Shown here piece after piece: positions 1 to 11,039 of a stretch of 64,000 nt of DNA (position 1 is the first letter of the stretch; every line of letters starts with the position of its first letter). A program made the position numbers and the translations under genes. This DNA is from Wurfbainia villosa. Taxonomy: Eukaryota; Streptophyta; Magnoliopsida; Zingiberales; Zingiberaceae. The notes beneath the pieces are model-generated. The model saw only the letters and a program-made list of their open reading frames with translations. It was not told the DNA's origin and did not search any database. The stretch is taken from assembly GCA_025175895.1 (NCBI GenBank), contig CM045991.1:83873174-83937173 (forward strand), in the 5' to 3' direction.

Positions 1-33
1 CTACGGTGATTGACACTAGTGCTAGTGGGAGAT
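1..33 (+). promoter_or_regulatory. Element B: end of internal region with polypurine tract
   Basis: The bases up to 33 end in the purine run agtgggagat immediately before an LTR that starts TGTTAG. This is the normal arrangement of a polypurine tract (the primer for plus-strand DNA synthesis) in front of a 3' LTR. The same context, including a tract of the form actagtgctagtgggagat, occurs in reverse at 30149-30175 in element F, so B and F are related families. The body of B lies to the left of the window. Confidence 0.75.
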
Positions 34-617
34 TGTTAGTGAAAGCCCTAGAGTCAATCATGTGATGATAGTTGTATGGACTTTATTGTATCATATTCCT
101 ATTTATAAAGGCATGGTTATTATATTTACTTGTATGGTGTCAAATAAACTAAGTATAATAACGTCCTTGAGTAGAAGGTTCTTATCTATATCAATCGATT
201 GGTTGAATCGATAATAAGATGATATAGAGAATACTACTCTTAATCATTCCTAGTCAAGTATTAACATTCAGGGACAATGTTAATGCGTAGAGACTAGCAT
301 GTAGGTCAACTCGATGACTTGATCTCACAAGTCATAGATATGAGATATCAAGTTGACACATGGGTATGCATTGGAGAATGTATACTGAATGACCCACCAT
401 GAGAAAGTATCATGAATTGTTATATGAGTGTCATATACTTTTTCATGTGGCTATTAGTATGACTATTAGTCCTTAGACCTGAAGTCACCATGGTTCCCTA
501 CATAAGGAGTTGCATACTTTGGCTTCGTCAAACGTCACCCGTAAATGGGTGGACTATAAAGGTGATTACTCGATATGTAACAAATTATGCGGAGGGATGT
601 GAGTGATGTAGATGGAA
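34..617 (+). mobile_element. Element B 3' LTR, first part (split by element A)
   Basis: LTR sequence starting TGTTAG after a polypurine tract, with no coding content. It is recognisably the same LTR family as the reverse-strand LTR at 28497-30148; shared stretches include the segment with ttatgcggagggatgtgagt. It is interrupted at 617/618 by element A, whose 5-bp target duplication TGGAA occupies 613-617 and is repeated at 20538-20542. The LTR resumes at 20543. The two pieces together make about 1.8 kb. Confidence 0.8.
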
Positions 618-2840
618 TGTTGGGTTTCCAGCACCACGGCGTGTGTGTGTTCGATCACGTTTCGTAAACATGAACACAGCGGAAGCAATAAAAATAATAA
701 ATCTACATTTATTACAACACACACAACACACGCATGTATATTACAACAAGTGTAGACATAACCGTAAATTTAAATTTGCAATAAAAGGAAATTTATCTAC
801 GTTATACCTTTCGTATGACGTGTAGCGGGAACGGCATCAACCGGAACGATCCTCGCTAGAATCGTCTCTATCCGTATCCACGCCGAGTTCCTCGGGATGA
901 CTTCGCTAAGCCGCGAGCTTCGTCTTCGTACGGGTTACTAGCCTCGTGTTGAAGACGACGTGATCGAGAGATGATCACGATCCGAATCCAAATTCGGATC
1001 CTAATACGAGTTCTCAAAACTCGCTTCTCCGGAGAGGTATTCGTCAACCAATTGACGAATCCTTCGTCCTCCACCTCAGAGGATTACCGGAGATTGAATC
1101 CCCGGTAAGTTAGCCACTGTCGGAGCTCTAACCGTCGTCCAAACGACGCTCCGACGAGAGGAGAACAAGCTGTCCAGAAAACTGGACAGCTTTGGTGGAG
1201 GTGATAGGCGCCGGCCAACCAAGGGAGATAGAGCTCACCTTGATGCCAAACTTGAAGGAGATCACCGGAGCACTAACCGGCAGCAGCTCGACGCCGGCGA
1301 GGGGGAAGGAAGCAGCCTTCCGACGCGCTTGGAGGAGCTTTAAGGCGGCAATAGGTTGGCGCCGAGAGCTCCAAGGAGGAGGTGGGCGGCAACCTTAGGG
1401 CTAGGGGTTTTTGGATTAGGGCTTAATTATCCCTTAAGCCCTCTTTTATAGAGAACTAATTCTCTTAATGGTTATTGGATCATAACCATTAGGCCCGTTA
1501 ACCCACTCCATTAAGATAAGTTAAAATAAACCAAACCATGATGGTTTATTTTAAGTTAAAACGAACCGAACCAACTTTTGGTTCATTCGTTTAAAATAAA
1601 CCAAACCCTTTGGTTTATTCTCCTCCATTGGATTAGAACCAAACCATTTTGGTTCATCCATTACGTCTTCATAAGACTCGGCCCATCCACGCTTCCATTG
1701 CGACTGAAACGATTTCATGCTCGCTTTATGTTTGGTCCAACCAAACCTAGTTTCTCTCGGTCTGAGAATCCCATTCTCAAGCTCGTTTTAAATCCTTTGG
1801 ATTACGCTCGTTGTGCGTGTGACCAAATAGGTTCTCTGTTTATGTTGGCCATCTATAATTAACCATTAATTATAGAACGATCATGAGTGGCACCTAGTAG
1901 TACATCATGATCCCCAATTAACCGAAAAGATCAACGGTTGATCCAGAACTATTTCTGAAACCCTTCAGTAGCTCGAATGATTCGTGCCCCATTCCCTTCA
2001 CTCATCTTATACCCACTTGGTTCAGGACATGGTCTATTGTGTCAGTCCCCACTAGGCTGACTACGTCACACCTAGCCCAAGTATCATTTCCTCGTCCTAC
2101 AGATTCTAGTTACTCCACATGTATCGAAGAGTACATTACTCTAAACATGTAATGCTTTGGCCAAAGACTTTAGTAACAATCCGACGAGAGGCCATGGGTA
2201 TACATCTCCTCGCAAGGAGTGGTGAATCCTTTATAGGCTATTCAAACACCTTCGATCACTTCGACTTATACCCAATCATCCCGGGTCCACATCTCCTTAG
2301 AGATGCTTGCTTAAGATGTCAAAGCATAAGTCTCTATGATCAAGATGACTTGAATACCACAAGTCAAAGGAACATCGCACTTAAGCCACAGTAATAACTT
2401 CATTGACATATCTATATATGCAGAGAACCATATGAAGTCTTACGGCTGGTCACTCCAATGAACTAGTTACCATAACTAGCATCCACGATTAACTCCGGAC
2501 ATCACTATGTCTCCAGTCAGTGAGAATCAGCTGCTTGGATACACCAAGGAGTATACCTCGTGCTAGTCTCGACAGAATTGATGGTGTCCAAATCCATCAA
2601 TTCATCGACTAGGGATAATTCCGATACATCACAATTACACATGTAGAGATACTCACTAGTTGTGATCCAATCACAAATTCTCTCATCTTTGTGAATCGTA
2701 TCGTGGACATTCAGTAAATGAGTTTAAGATCCAATCAAATACATAAAACATGTATACTCAAATAGTGAATCTTCATTTATCATATAAATGGTTCATACAT
2801 AAGGCGATTGCCTTAAGACATCTCTCATATATTACTAACA
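618..2840 (-). repeat. Element A 3' LTR (2223 bp)
   Basis: On the minus strand it starts TGTTAG (at 2840) and ends CCAACA (at 618). It pairs with 18320-20537. Short open frames inside it (for example 643-825, 868-1074, 2119-2394) recur in the other LTR, have no recognisable domain, and are treated as non-coding LTR sequence. Most differences between the two copies are small indels near 1150-1350 and 2440-2640. Confidence 0.92.
1443..1450 (-). promoter_or_regulatory. TATA box of element A 3' LTR
   Basis: On the minus strand this reads TATAAAAG in the context CTATAAAAGAGGG, the best match to a plant TATA box in this LTR. The same octamer is kept in the other LTR at 19152-19159. It would mark the U3/R boundary region of the LTR promoter. 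Confidence 0.55.
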
Positions 2841-2856
2841 GACTCCCACTTGGCCT
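2841..2856 (-). promoter_or_regulatory. Element A polypurine tract
   Basis: The minus strand reads ggccaagtgggagtc directly before the TGTTAG start of the 3' LTR. Position and purine content match a plus-strand primer. Confidence 0.75.
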
Positions 2857-2890
2857 ATTGCCAATCGCTACGGTATCCAATACCATAAGC

Positions 2891-5344
2891 TCAAACATGA
2901 CCCTTAAACTTATTTTGAGGTATTGCCTTAGTCAAGGGATCCGCTAAGTTCCTTTCAGTGGGAATTTTCTCGATTTGTATTTCGTTCCTACTGATGATCT
3001 CTCTGATAAGATGATAGCGGCGAAGCACATGTTTGGATCGTTGATGAGACCTTGGCTCTTTCGCCTGTACAATTGCTCCATTGTTGTCGTAGTAGACCGG
3101 TTTTGCTTCAACAATGGCCGGAATCACACCAAGTTCATGAACGAACTTCTTGATCCAAACCGCTTCCTTTCGCTCAAGATGCAATGTATTCGCCTCGGTA
3201 GAATCACTCATCTCTTGTTTGGAACTTTTCCAACTCACTGCGCCCCCATTCAAGGTGAACACGTATCCAGACTGAGACTTGGAATCATCCTTGTTTGTCT
3301 GGAAGCTGGCATCCGTATACCCGCGTATCACCATGTCCCCTTCTCCATATATTAGGAACACATCCTTAGTTCTTCTCAAGTACTTAAGGATCGTCTTAAC
3401 AGCCGCCCAATGATCCATTCCCGGATCGGACTGGTATCTGCTCGTGACACTCAAAGCGTACGATGCGTCGGGCCTTGTACATAACATAGCATACATAATA
3501 GATCCTATTGCGGATGCATAGGGAATCTTACTCATGCAAATCCTCTCGTCTTCTGTGCGTGGACACATAGACTTCGAAAGGTGTACCCCATGCCTGATGG
3601 GTAATAAACCTTTCTTGGATTCCGACATGCTAAACCTCTTTAGCACTCGGTCTATATATGTAGACTGTGAAAGACCAAGCAACCGTTTTGATCTATCTCT
3701 ATAGATCTTAATCCCGAGGATGTAGGTTGCTTCTCCCAGGTCTTTCATGGAGAATGTCTTGGATAACCAAACCTTCACTGACTGTAAGATTGCAACATCG
3801 TTTCCTATAAGTAGTATGTCATCGACATACAATACTAGGAACACGACTGCACTCCCACTAACCTTCTTGTACACACAAGGTTCGTCTGGATTTTGTGAGA
3901 AATCAAACTTTTTGATGGTCTCATCAAAATGGATATTCCAGCTCCTGGATGCTTGCTTCAATCCATATATGAACCGTCGCAATTTGCATACCTTGGTTTT
4001 ATCAACCGATGTGAAACCCTCAGGCTGTATCATATACACGTCCTCGAGCAGGTTTCCATTAAGGAAAGCTGTTTTCACATCCATCTGCCATATCTCATAA
4101 TCATAATGAGCCGCTATGGCCAGGAGCATCCGAATGGATTTAAGCATAGCTACAGGCGAATAGGTTTCGTCATAATCAACACCTTGTTTTTGACGATATC
4201 CTTTCGCCACCAATCTAGCCTTATAGGTAATCACATTACCATCCATGTCGGTTTTCTTCTTGAAAACCCACTTGCACCCTATAGGCTTTATCCCTTCAGG
4301 TGGGTCAACCAAGTTCCAAACTTGGTTTTCATACATGGAATCCATTTTTGACTTCATGGCACCAAGCCACTTATCCCTTTCTAAACTTGTCAGCACTTCT
4401 TCATAACTGGTAGGCTCCTCATCATCAATGAGTAACACGTCGTTCGATTCACTTACGAGAAATCCATATCTCTCAGAAATATTGCGTGTTCTAGCAGATC
4501 TACAAAGATGTGGTGTTACAATAGGTCCAGCCGATTGCTCATCACTATGAGTTGTCGGCTGTTGTGCTTCACCAAGTATCTCATCAATGTCTATTTGAGT
4601 CTCTCGAGCCTCCTCAAGCTCAACGACACTCCCACTGTTTTCTTGCAAGAGAAACTCTTTCTCTAGAAACACAACATGCCTTGAAACAAACACCTTTTGT
4701 TCCACAGGATGATAGAATTGGTAACCCCTTGTTTCCTTAGGGTATCCAATAAATAGACATTTATCAGACTTAGCATCCAATTTGTCTAATACAGTCCGCT
4801 TCACATAAGCAGGACAACCCCATATCTTCAAGTAAGATACATGAGGTTTCTTACTATTCCATATCTCATATGGAGTAGTTGAGACTACCTTGGTAGGCAT
4901 TCTGTTTAACAAGTAAACAGCTGTCTGAAGTGCATAACCCCAAAAGGACTTGGGAAGAGTCGCATGATTCATCATTGACCTGACCATGTCCAACAAGGTC
5001 CGGTTACGCCTCTCAGATACACCATTATACTGTGGTGTAAAGGGCGGAGTCCATTGAGACAATATACCATTGTCTCTTAGGTAATCAAGAAACTCCTGAC
5101 TCAAGTATTCACCACCTCGATCCGATCGAAGTATTTTAATACACTTGTCATGTTGTTTCTCTACTTCATTTCTGAACTCTTTGAACCTTTCAAAGGCTTC
5201 AGACTTGTGTTTCATCAAGAACACATCCCCAAACCGTGAGTGATCATCGATGAAGGTAATGAAGTAGTTATAGCCTCCTAATGCTTGAGTTGACATAGGT
5301 CCACATACATCAGTATGTATTAGACTAGTAACTCTCCCACTCGT
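2891..5344 (-). pseudogene. Element A pol, 3' part: integrase core, reverse transcriptase, RNase H
   Basis: An open frame of about 817 codons from the CACTA junction to a stop at 2891; the apparent first nine residues, upstream to 5371, come from the end of the CACTA element. Integrase core residues are seen in HTDVCGPMS, SDRGGEY (near codon 85) and VSERRNRT. RT motifs are GCKWVFKKK, QMDVKTAFLNG and YVDDILL (near codon 514). RNase H shows YDNNGAI (near codon 762) and SHQRSKHVLRRYHLIREI. The domain order integrase then RT is that of Ty1/copia. It is separated from its 5' part (15638-17036) by the CACTA insertion, so it cannot be expressed as one protein. The RNase H segment usually reading DSTxEAEY is altered to DSTEANTLHLE, apparently by two offsetting one-base indels; otherwise the frame is unbroken, in keeping with a recent insertion. 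Confidence 0.92.
5342..5344. repeat. CACTA target-site duplication CGT (left copy)
   Basis: The three bases CGT precede the CACTAC terminus and are repeated at 15635-15637 after the GTAGTG terminus. A 3-bp duplication is diagnostic for CACTA elements. Integrase-region coding of element A runs up to both copies. Confidence 0.9.
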
Positions 5345-5775
5345 CACTACACCAAAAAATCGAATAGACAACGGTGAAAAACCGTTGTCTATTAGCCAAA
5401 AAATCTGTTGTTAATCGACCCGTTGTGAAAAGGGGGTCGGTCAAAGACAACGGTGAAAAACCGTTGTAGATTTAAGGAAAGACAACGGTGAAAAACCGTT
5501 GTCTATTAGAAAAAAAACCGTGGTAAATCGACCCGTTGTGAAAAGTGGTTTGGTCAAAGACAACGGTGAAAAACCGTTGTCTTTTCAAAGATAAGACAAC
5601 GGTTTTTAACCGTTGTCTTTGACCAAAACACTTTTAAAAACGGGTCGATTTACCACCGTTTTTTTTATAATATAAAACGGTTTTTCACCGTTGTCTTTCC
5701 TTAAATCTACAATCGCTTTTCACCGCTGTCGACAATTTACCACGGTAACTTTTGCTCATAGACAACGGTTTTTTC
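5345..5775. repeat. CACTA left terminus and subterminal palindromes forming a long foldback
   Basis: After the CACTAC terminus come repeated 23-bp palindromes with arms GACAACGGT and ACCGTTGTC around a short A-rich loop (for example near 5368, 5446, 5481 and 5559). The block 5445-5590 is also repeated in inverted order at about 5598-5735, including the non-palindromic spacers gatttaaggaaag and taaatcgaccc, so about 150 bp per side can fold into one hairpin centred near 5594. Confidence 0.85.
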
Positions 5776-6239
5776 ATTGTCATTTCTCAACACATCTATA
5801 CACATAATAAAGCGTTGTAGATGTTGCATTTTTAATATAAATCATACAACATCAATAAGAATTATAGAAAACACATATATACACTCCACTTGTAGCAATG
5901 TAAAATACAAGGTCACATTACATTTTAAACGATCACTTTTACCGATATATATGAAAAGTATCATGGCAAAACAACTACACATCATATGCACCAAAAGTAT
6001 TTGCATAGCAAAACACTTATAGAATGTAACCAAAAGATGTATGTACACCTGAAATCTCTCCTAATCATCGATATGTAATCTTGTATGCAATCAGCCCACT
6101 CCGACGCATTTCATCAATTTCCTTTGCACCTATCACGTAATTTGCGAAAATGAAAATGTAATTAAACGCTATGGTATCAATAAGAAAATTTGAAAAAATA
6201 TCTAATATTACTATTGATCGTAGGAAGACTTGTCAAAGG
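5776..6239. other. CACTA 3' flank, no gene seen
   Basis: AT-rich sequence between the subterminal repeats and the second CACTA gene. Short open frames at 5777-6048 on both strands show no recognisable motif. Part of it is probably 3' untranslated sequence of the minus-strand gene. Confidence 0.4.
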
Positions 6240-9200
6240 ATGCGCGCCTTCAATTATCTCTCTCATATATCGTAAAACAAAATACCGCATTGAGCTCCAT
6301 CCCGGTTGAAGGGAACTGTGATGGAAAAAAACATCATCTAGCAATGCGTAAGAAACACACGAAAGATCAAAATGAGATCGTTCATTGCCAATTTGATTAG
6401 TACAAATGTTTAACATGAAACGCTATGTTTAACAGAAGAAGAAGCTAAAGCGCATTACAGGGAAGAACAAAGCATGGGCTTCTAAATTGGTTCAAATCAC
6501 GGGTATAGATCAATCTGTATATGCGTCTTGCTAGTATTTTTTTTTTTGCTTGTCAGTAAGGTTGTTTTTTTTACTAGTGACTTTTTGCAACTTTGCTGTA
6601 GTATTGTTGTAACATTTAGAATGAAAGAAGATTTTGGGTCTGACTTTTGATTCTTTTACTCACAATAAGAAATAGGAATATTGTTCTTAGAAAAATTGGG
6701 AAAACACTCAATATGCAAGATTGAAAAAAAAGTTCAGTAGAATGCCATAAATCATACTAATGGAAGATGAATTTCATATCATGATAGTACATGCATTGCC
6801 TTATCAGTTATGCATGCTTTAAGATACGAATAAATATTTGACTTTAAATTGCTAACTTTATATCCATAGGATGATAGGAGCAAAAATCCTTTTGAGACAT
6901 TCCTCACAACTATCTGTGCAATCTACTTCATCATCATTGGAAAATTTATGCCCTGTTGGATTGCATTTTTCAGTGATGTGGTTACATTTGTTTGACACAT
7001 GTTATGCTGAGCTCCAACAATTAAGAGCGATAGTGAGAAAATTGCAAATTAGAAGGGTAATACCAGTATCGCAGGCAATTCAGAGCACACTGTCATTTTG
7101 CTCCAGGAATCAGCATCGCAGCCAATTCAGAGCACAATGTCAATTTGCTCCAGAACACAATGTCGATTGGCAAAACACTCCAGAATAGATTGGAGTAAGT
7201 AGCCCGATCAGAGCACAATGTCAATTTAGCCACAGTCAAGAAGCAGATCAAAGGCAAAACAAAATGTCGGGGAGGAGGTCAGATTAGGTTATGCTTAACA
7301 AAAAAATAAGGAATTTGTAGATCTAACTCAAACTAATTTGATACCCACCTCACCAATTCGTAATAGATCTGAGTTATCTGAATATTATCAAAATGTCACT
7401 AAATAATTCACAAATAACTTGATTATATAAATGTCACTAAATAACAAATAACTTGATTATATAAATGTCACTAAATAATTCAAATTATATAAGCTTCCCA
7501 CGATGTAAAACATACCTTGATTATTGCCCACAAAGGGTGTTTCTTCCCGTGCTTGCCAATGTCTGTGTTGAACAATTTCAAGGCCCTTCATAAAATCAAA
7601 AAAAATTATAGACTTTTAGTGCATATAGTATATATAAAAAAATTATAATAAATATTGACAATATTTTGCTACTAAAACTTACATCTTCACAACATTCTTC
7701 CAAGTCTCATCACGATTACGCTGACTGAGAGGATCCAATAACGAAACAACCTCTTTGTGAGGATCGATGACAGTCAAAATCCAATGGAAACTACATATAT
7801 ACACAATAGTAATGCATGTAATTAAGCAAGTGTTTATCAAAGTAAAAAAATTAGCATTCCACCTCTATTTTACACACCCTATGTTAACTGGAACCAAAAC
7901 TAGCTGGTTTGGTGGTGTGCCATTCAACCTAGCTGCCAAACCAAGGGCCCTCTTATCAACTGATGTGAAATGACACCCAACAACATATGGATCCACAAAT
8001 CTAAACCTCTCCAGCTTATCTTCCTCCTTCATCTTTTTATATAAATGCCTACCATTTAAACATACAACAAAATGCATAAGACCAAGATAAATAAAACTCA
8101 TAAATCAATAGTCAAAGTGTTAGTACATGAAAACAATATACGTACCATATGTACACAACTATGCAATTGTATGAAATTGGTGCCAAGTTGCAGAAAGGAA
8201 TGATGTCTTGAAGGCAAACACTGCTTCAACTTACCACCAAATACATCATACTCCAACATAAATTTCATAGACTGGTGATCATGAAGAGCACGCTTGCAAT
8301 AACAATACAACAGCCATAGTGATCTAGGCATATCTGATGATCGCACTGTTAATGATTGCACATTTGGTGATTGCAATCGATGCTTCCTTTTGCCACAGTC
8401 AGGTTTTTTCCCCTTGACCTTCTAGTTTATGAAAACATATACTTGTTAGGCACTTGTATAGCTAAATTTAAATAGATTGTAGCATTTACCGAAGACTCTT
8501 GTGTTTGCATCAAGTGTCTGGGCCAAGCTACATGTGATCCGATAGCATCACCAATGCTTTGACACACAGGTGTTGGAATTGGCAAAGGGGCGGTTTCATC
8601 CAATGCTTCATCAACCATTACGAAACAATGGTTTGTATGCTTACTTGAATCACCATTAAGATGCTCATCATCTCCCCCAATATTAACAATTGTACCAAAA
8701 GCTACATGGATGCCAGATTCCACACTCAATGCAACTAATTGACCCTTGTAAGACAAAACATAATGCTTGTATAAAAATAAATGTATTTAAATTGGACAAT
8801 TTCAATGATATCATTAAAGATTAAAGAGACCTGTAAAGGCTCAGCCTCGTTAATAAACTCCACATCGGCATCACTGTCTGCTTTCATCTCATTTGATAGA
8901 CCATGATCATAGTTAAACTCATTTTCCTGCAAGGTTTGAGGAAACTTCACACTACAACTTCCCTTCTCATCATTCTCAATCTCGCATTTGCCATTTTTGA
9001 AAACCATTGCTTCTAACTTGTTTATCCGATCCTCCTGCTCTAAAATTTTTTTATGTTGCTCCAACAACATATTTTGTTGATCATTAAATACAGACTTTGG
9101 AACGCGAGACCCCCATTTTGACAAGCCAAAGTATGTACTTGGAGTGACGTAAGCTCCAACTGCCCTTATACGCCCACCATGTTCCTTAGATTCAAGTGCA

Positions 9201-10394
9201 ACTATTAGAATGTCTTGTGTCGATTCACCAAGCATTAACTTTCCCTCCCTCTTTTGTAAGATACCATCATCCGCAATGCACAAAAACATATATTGACTAA
9301 TATCCGGATGGGAACCATTAACATAACAAGCCAAAATCTAAAACATTTACTTACAATTTTTGAGGTTGTTGCCTTGATTGATCACCAACAAACTCCCTTC
9401 TTTATTCGAGCCTTTCTTCCAAAGGATAGCTCGGTTGATTTCATTATCAGTAGATAATTCATCCTTCTAATAACACTAACAAATCAATCAATATTATTTA
9501 AATACCTGTTCGTTAAGGTATAAAATTTATTGTAAGTGATAATTAAACATTACTTACTATCTCTTGACTAGGCGTGCATATCCTTCATTTGAGAAAGTCG
9601 ATGGGGTATTTGTTTTGGGCTCTCCTTTCTGTTGTTTCTCACTTAGTTCCTTAAAAATAAACAAGACAACAATGCATTACCAATAACAATATTCTATTAA
9701 GAGTTAATTATTTGAGACATGAGATTTAGAAATCTTACTTTAAATTCATTAGACAAACGACTTATCACGAACTTGCTCCATATGTCTGGAATATTTGATC
9801 CTCGAGGTGGCATATGCAACTTCTCCGATTTTTGCAATTGGGATAAATATAGTTTTGCGTGAGACTGCTTTTCCATTGCCGCCACTTATCATTTGCCGAG
9901 GTCAAACATCCCTTTTCCAAGCAACATCAACCTTGTCGCCAACTACAAATCCATAAAAATTTAATAAACATCAAATGTTAATAAACATAAACAAAAGTAT
10001 TAGTTTATATTTGAAGAATAAAAGTATGGTCATTTATATTTACATTCACGGCTTCCCACACACGCTCCTTGATGTCAATAGGAACATGCTTCCAAGTATT
10101 GTAAGTTATTGGTACTTTCTCTCGAACAATCTGGCCAAGTGAACTTTGCATTTTAACTGCATTTTCCCCAATAGGCTGTCCCCGATTATTGAATTCAACT
10201 TTCAGTATAATGCCCTTATTCCTTAGCCTTGAAATACTGTCCATATGTGTAGGACCTCTACTCATTTTGTTTGATTGGGTGGCAGTGGAATCCTGTGTGC
10301 AGCCAACATTTTCCTCGTATAATAAATCAGCACCAATTTTTTCCTTACCCTTGTCAAGGTTTCTACCTCCTCGTTTGCTTTGATTTTTTGTCAT
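6240..10394 (-). pseudogene. CACTA second gene: plant transposase (Ptta/En/Spm) domain plus Ulp1-like peptidase
   Basis: A split minus-strand gene; exon limits are inferred. The first exon (10394 down to about 10005) has RGPTHMDSISRL, FNNRGQPIGENA and VPITYNTWKHVP, typical of the plant transposase family (Transposase_24). Next are 9697-9885, and 8735-9334 with GRIRAVGAYVTPSTYFGLSK and a heptad-like stretch near KILEQEDRINKLEAMVF. Then 8427-8756 has DAIGSHVAWPRHLM, the En/Spm TNP1-like signature. The 3' end (8376 to about 6240) resembles a Ulp1/C48 cysteine peptidase: LERFRFVDPYVVG, then FHWILTVIDP with the expected His near 7785, and LLDPLSQRNRDETWKNVVK. The Cys-box exon near 6285 is broken (see findings). 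Such fusions are known in plant CACTA elements; the role of the peptidase is not established. Confidence 0.8.
6440..7500. other. Probable intron or filler inside the CACTA second gene
   Basis: AT-rich, non-conserved sequence between the Ulp1-like His/Asp exon (ending near 7520 at a GTATGT donor on the minus strand) and the Cys-box exon near 6290. It contains a plus-strand open frame at 6871-7188 with no domain I recognise, and three imperfect copies of cagagcacaatgtcaattt near 7080-7235. I see no further gene. Confidence 0.4.
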
Positions 10395-11039
10395 AGAGTT
10401 GACAACCTATTAATCACAAAATCTGCACTTTGCAAATATAAGGTAAATATCATAAATTACTGATGGAGATAACAATAAATATTAAACTTGCAACCATCTT
10501 GTGTGAGTTGACAACAAAAATTCACTTTAGATTAATATAATCTACAATAAGCAAGTTTTTTCCAACAGAATATAATCATGTTATTCCACACGTAGCTGAG
10601 ATTGCTAAAATATGTGCAACTATTAAGAAAAACAAATAACAAGTAAGCAACATAAAGTTGAAATTCTTACAATCTCCTGTAAGGGTTGATAAATTTGGAG
10701 GTGCAGCGACTATCACAAAGAATAAAACTGGCATTTCATTATTGTGTTGCAAAATTATCTGACATATAAAGCGATTCATTTACTAAACCAGATTTAATGC
10801 CGGTGGTAAACCATCATCAAAATTATGGGATAAAGAGTATCATTTACAGATAATGGATAATAGATAAAGCAAAGATTCATCTACCAAAATGTAAATAATC
10901 GAGTGACAAATAAAAAAAGCAATCCCATAAGATATAGCAAATTTATGGGAAAAAATATAATTCCAAAGGTGACACAAAGACAAACCAAAACATTAACGTA
11001 GGATTTAAATTTAAATATAATTTCCACACTAAGGTAAAA
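10395..11039. other. Spacer between the two CACTA genes
   Basis: AT-rich sequence downstream of the transposase remnant and upstream of the second gene, both read on the minus strand. Open frames at 10576-10779 and 10881-11135 overlap this stretch; only the start of the latter (10881-11135, with EPPCMREDC) looks like transposase C-terminal sequence. Confidence 0.4.

Noticed and set aside
618..2840. Candidate host gene in the 2.2 kb non-pol region with several 60-94 codon frames
   Set aside because: The whole segment is repeated at 18320-20537 and bounded by TG..CA, so it is an LTR.
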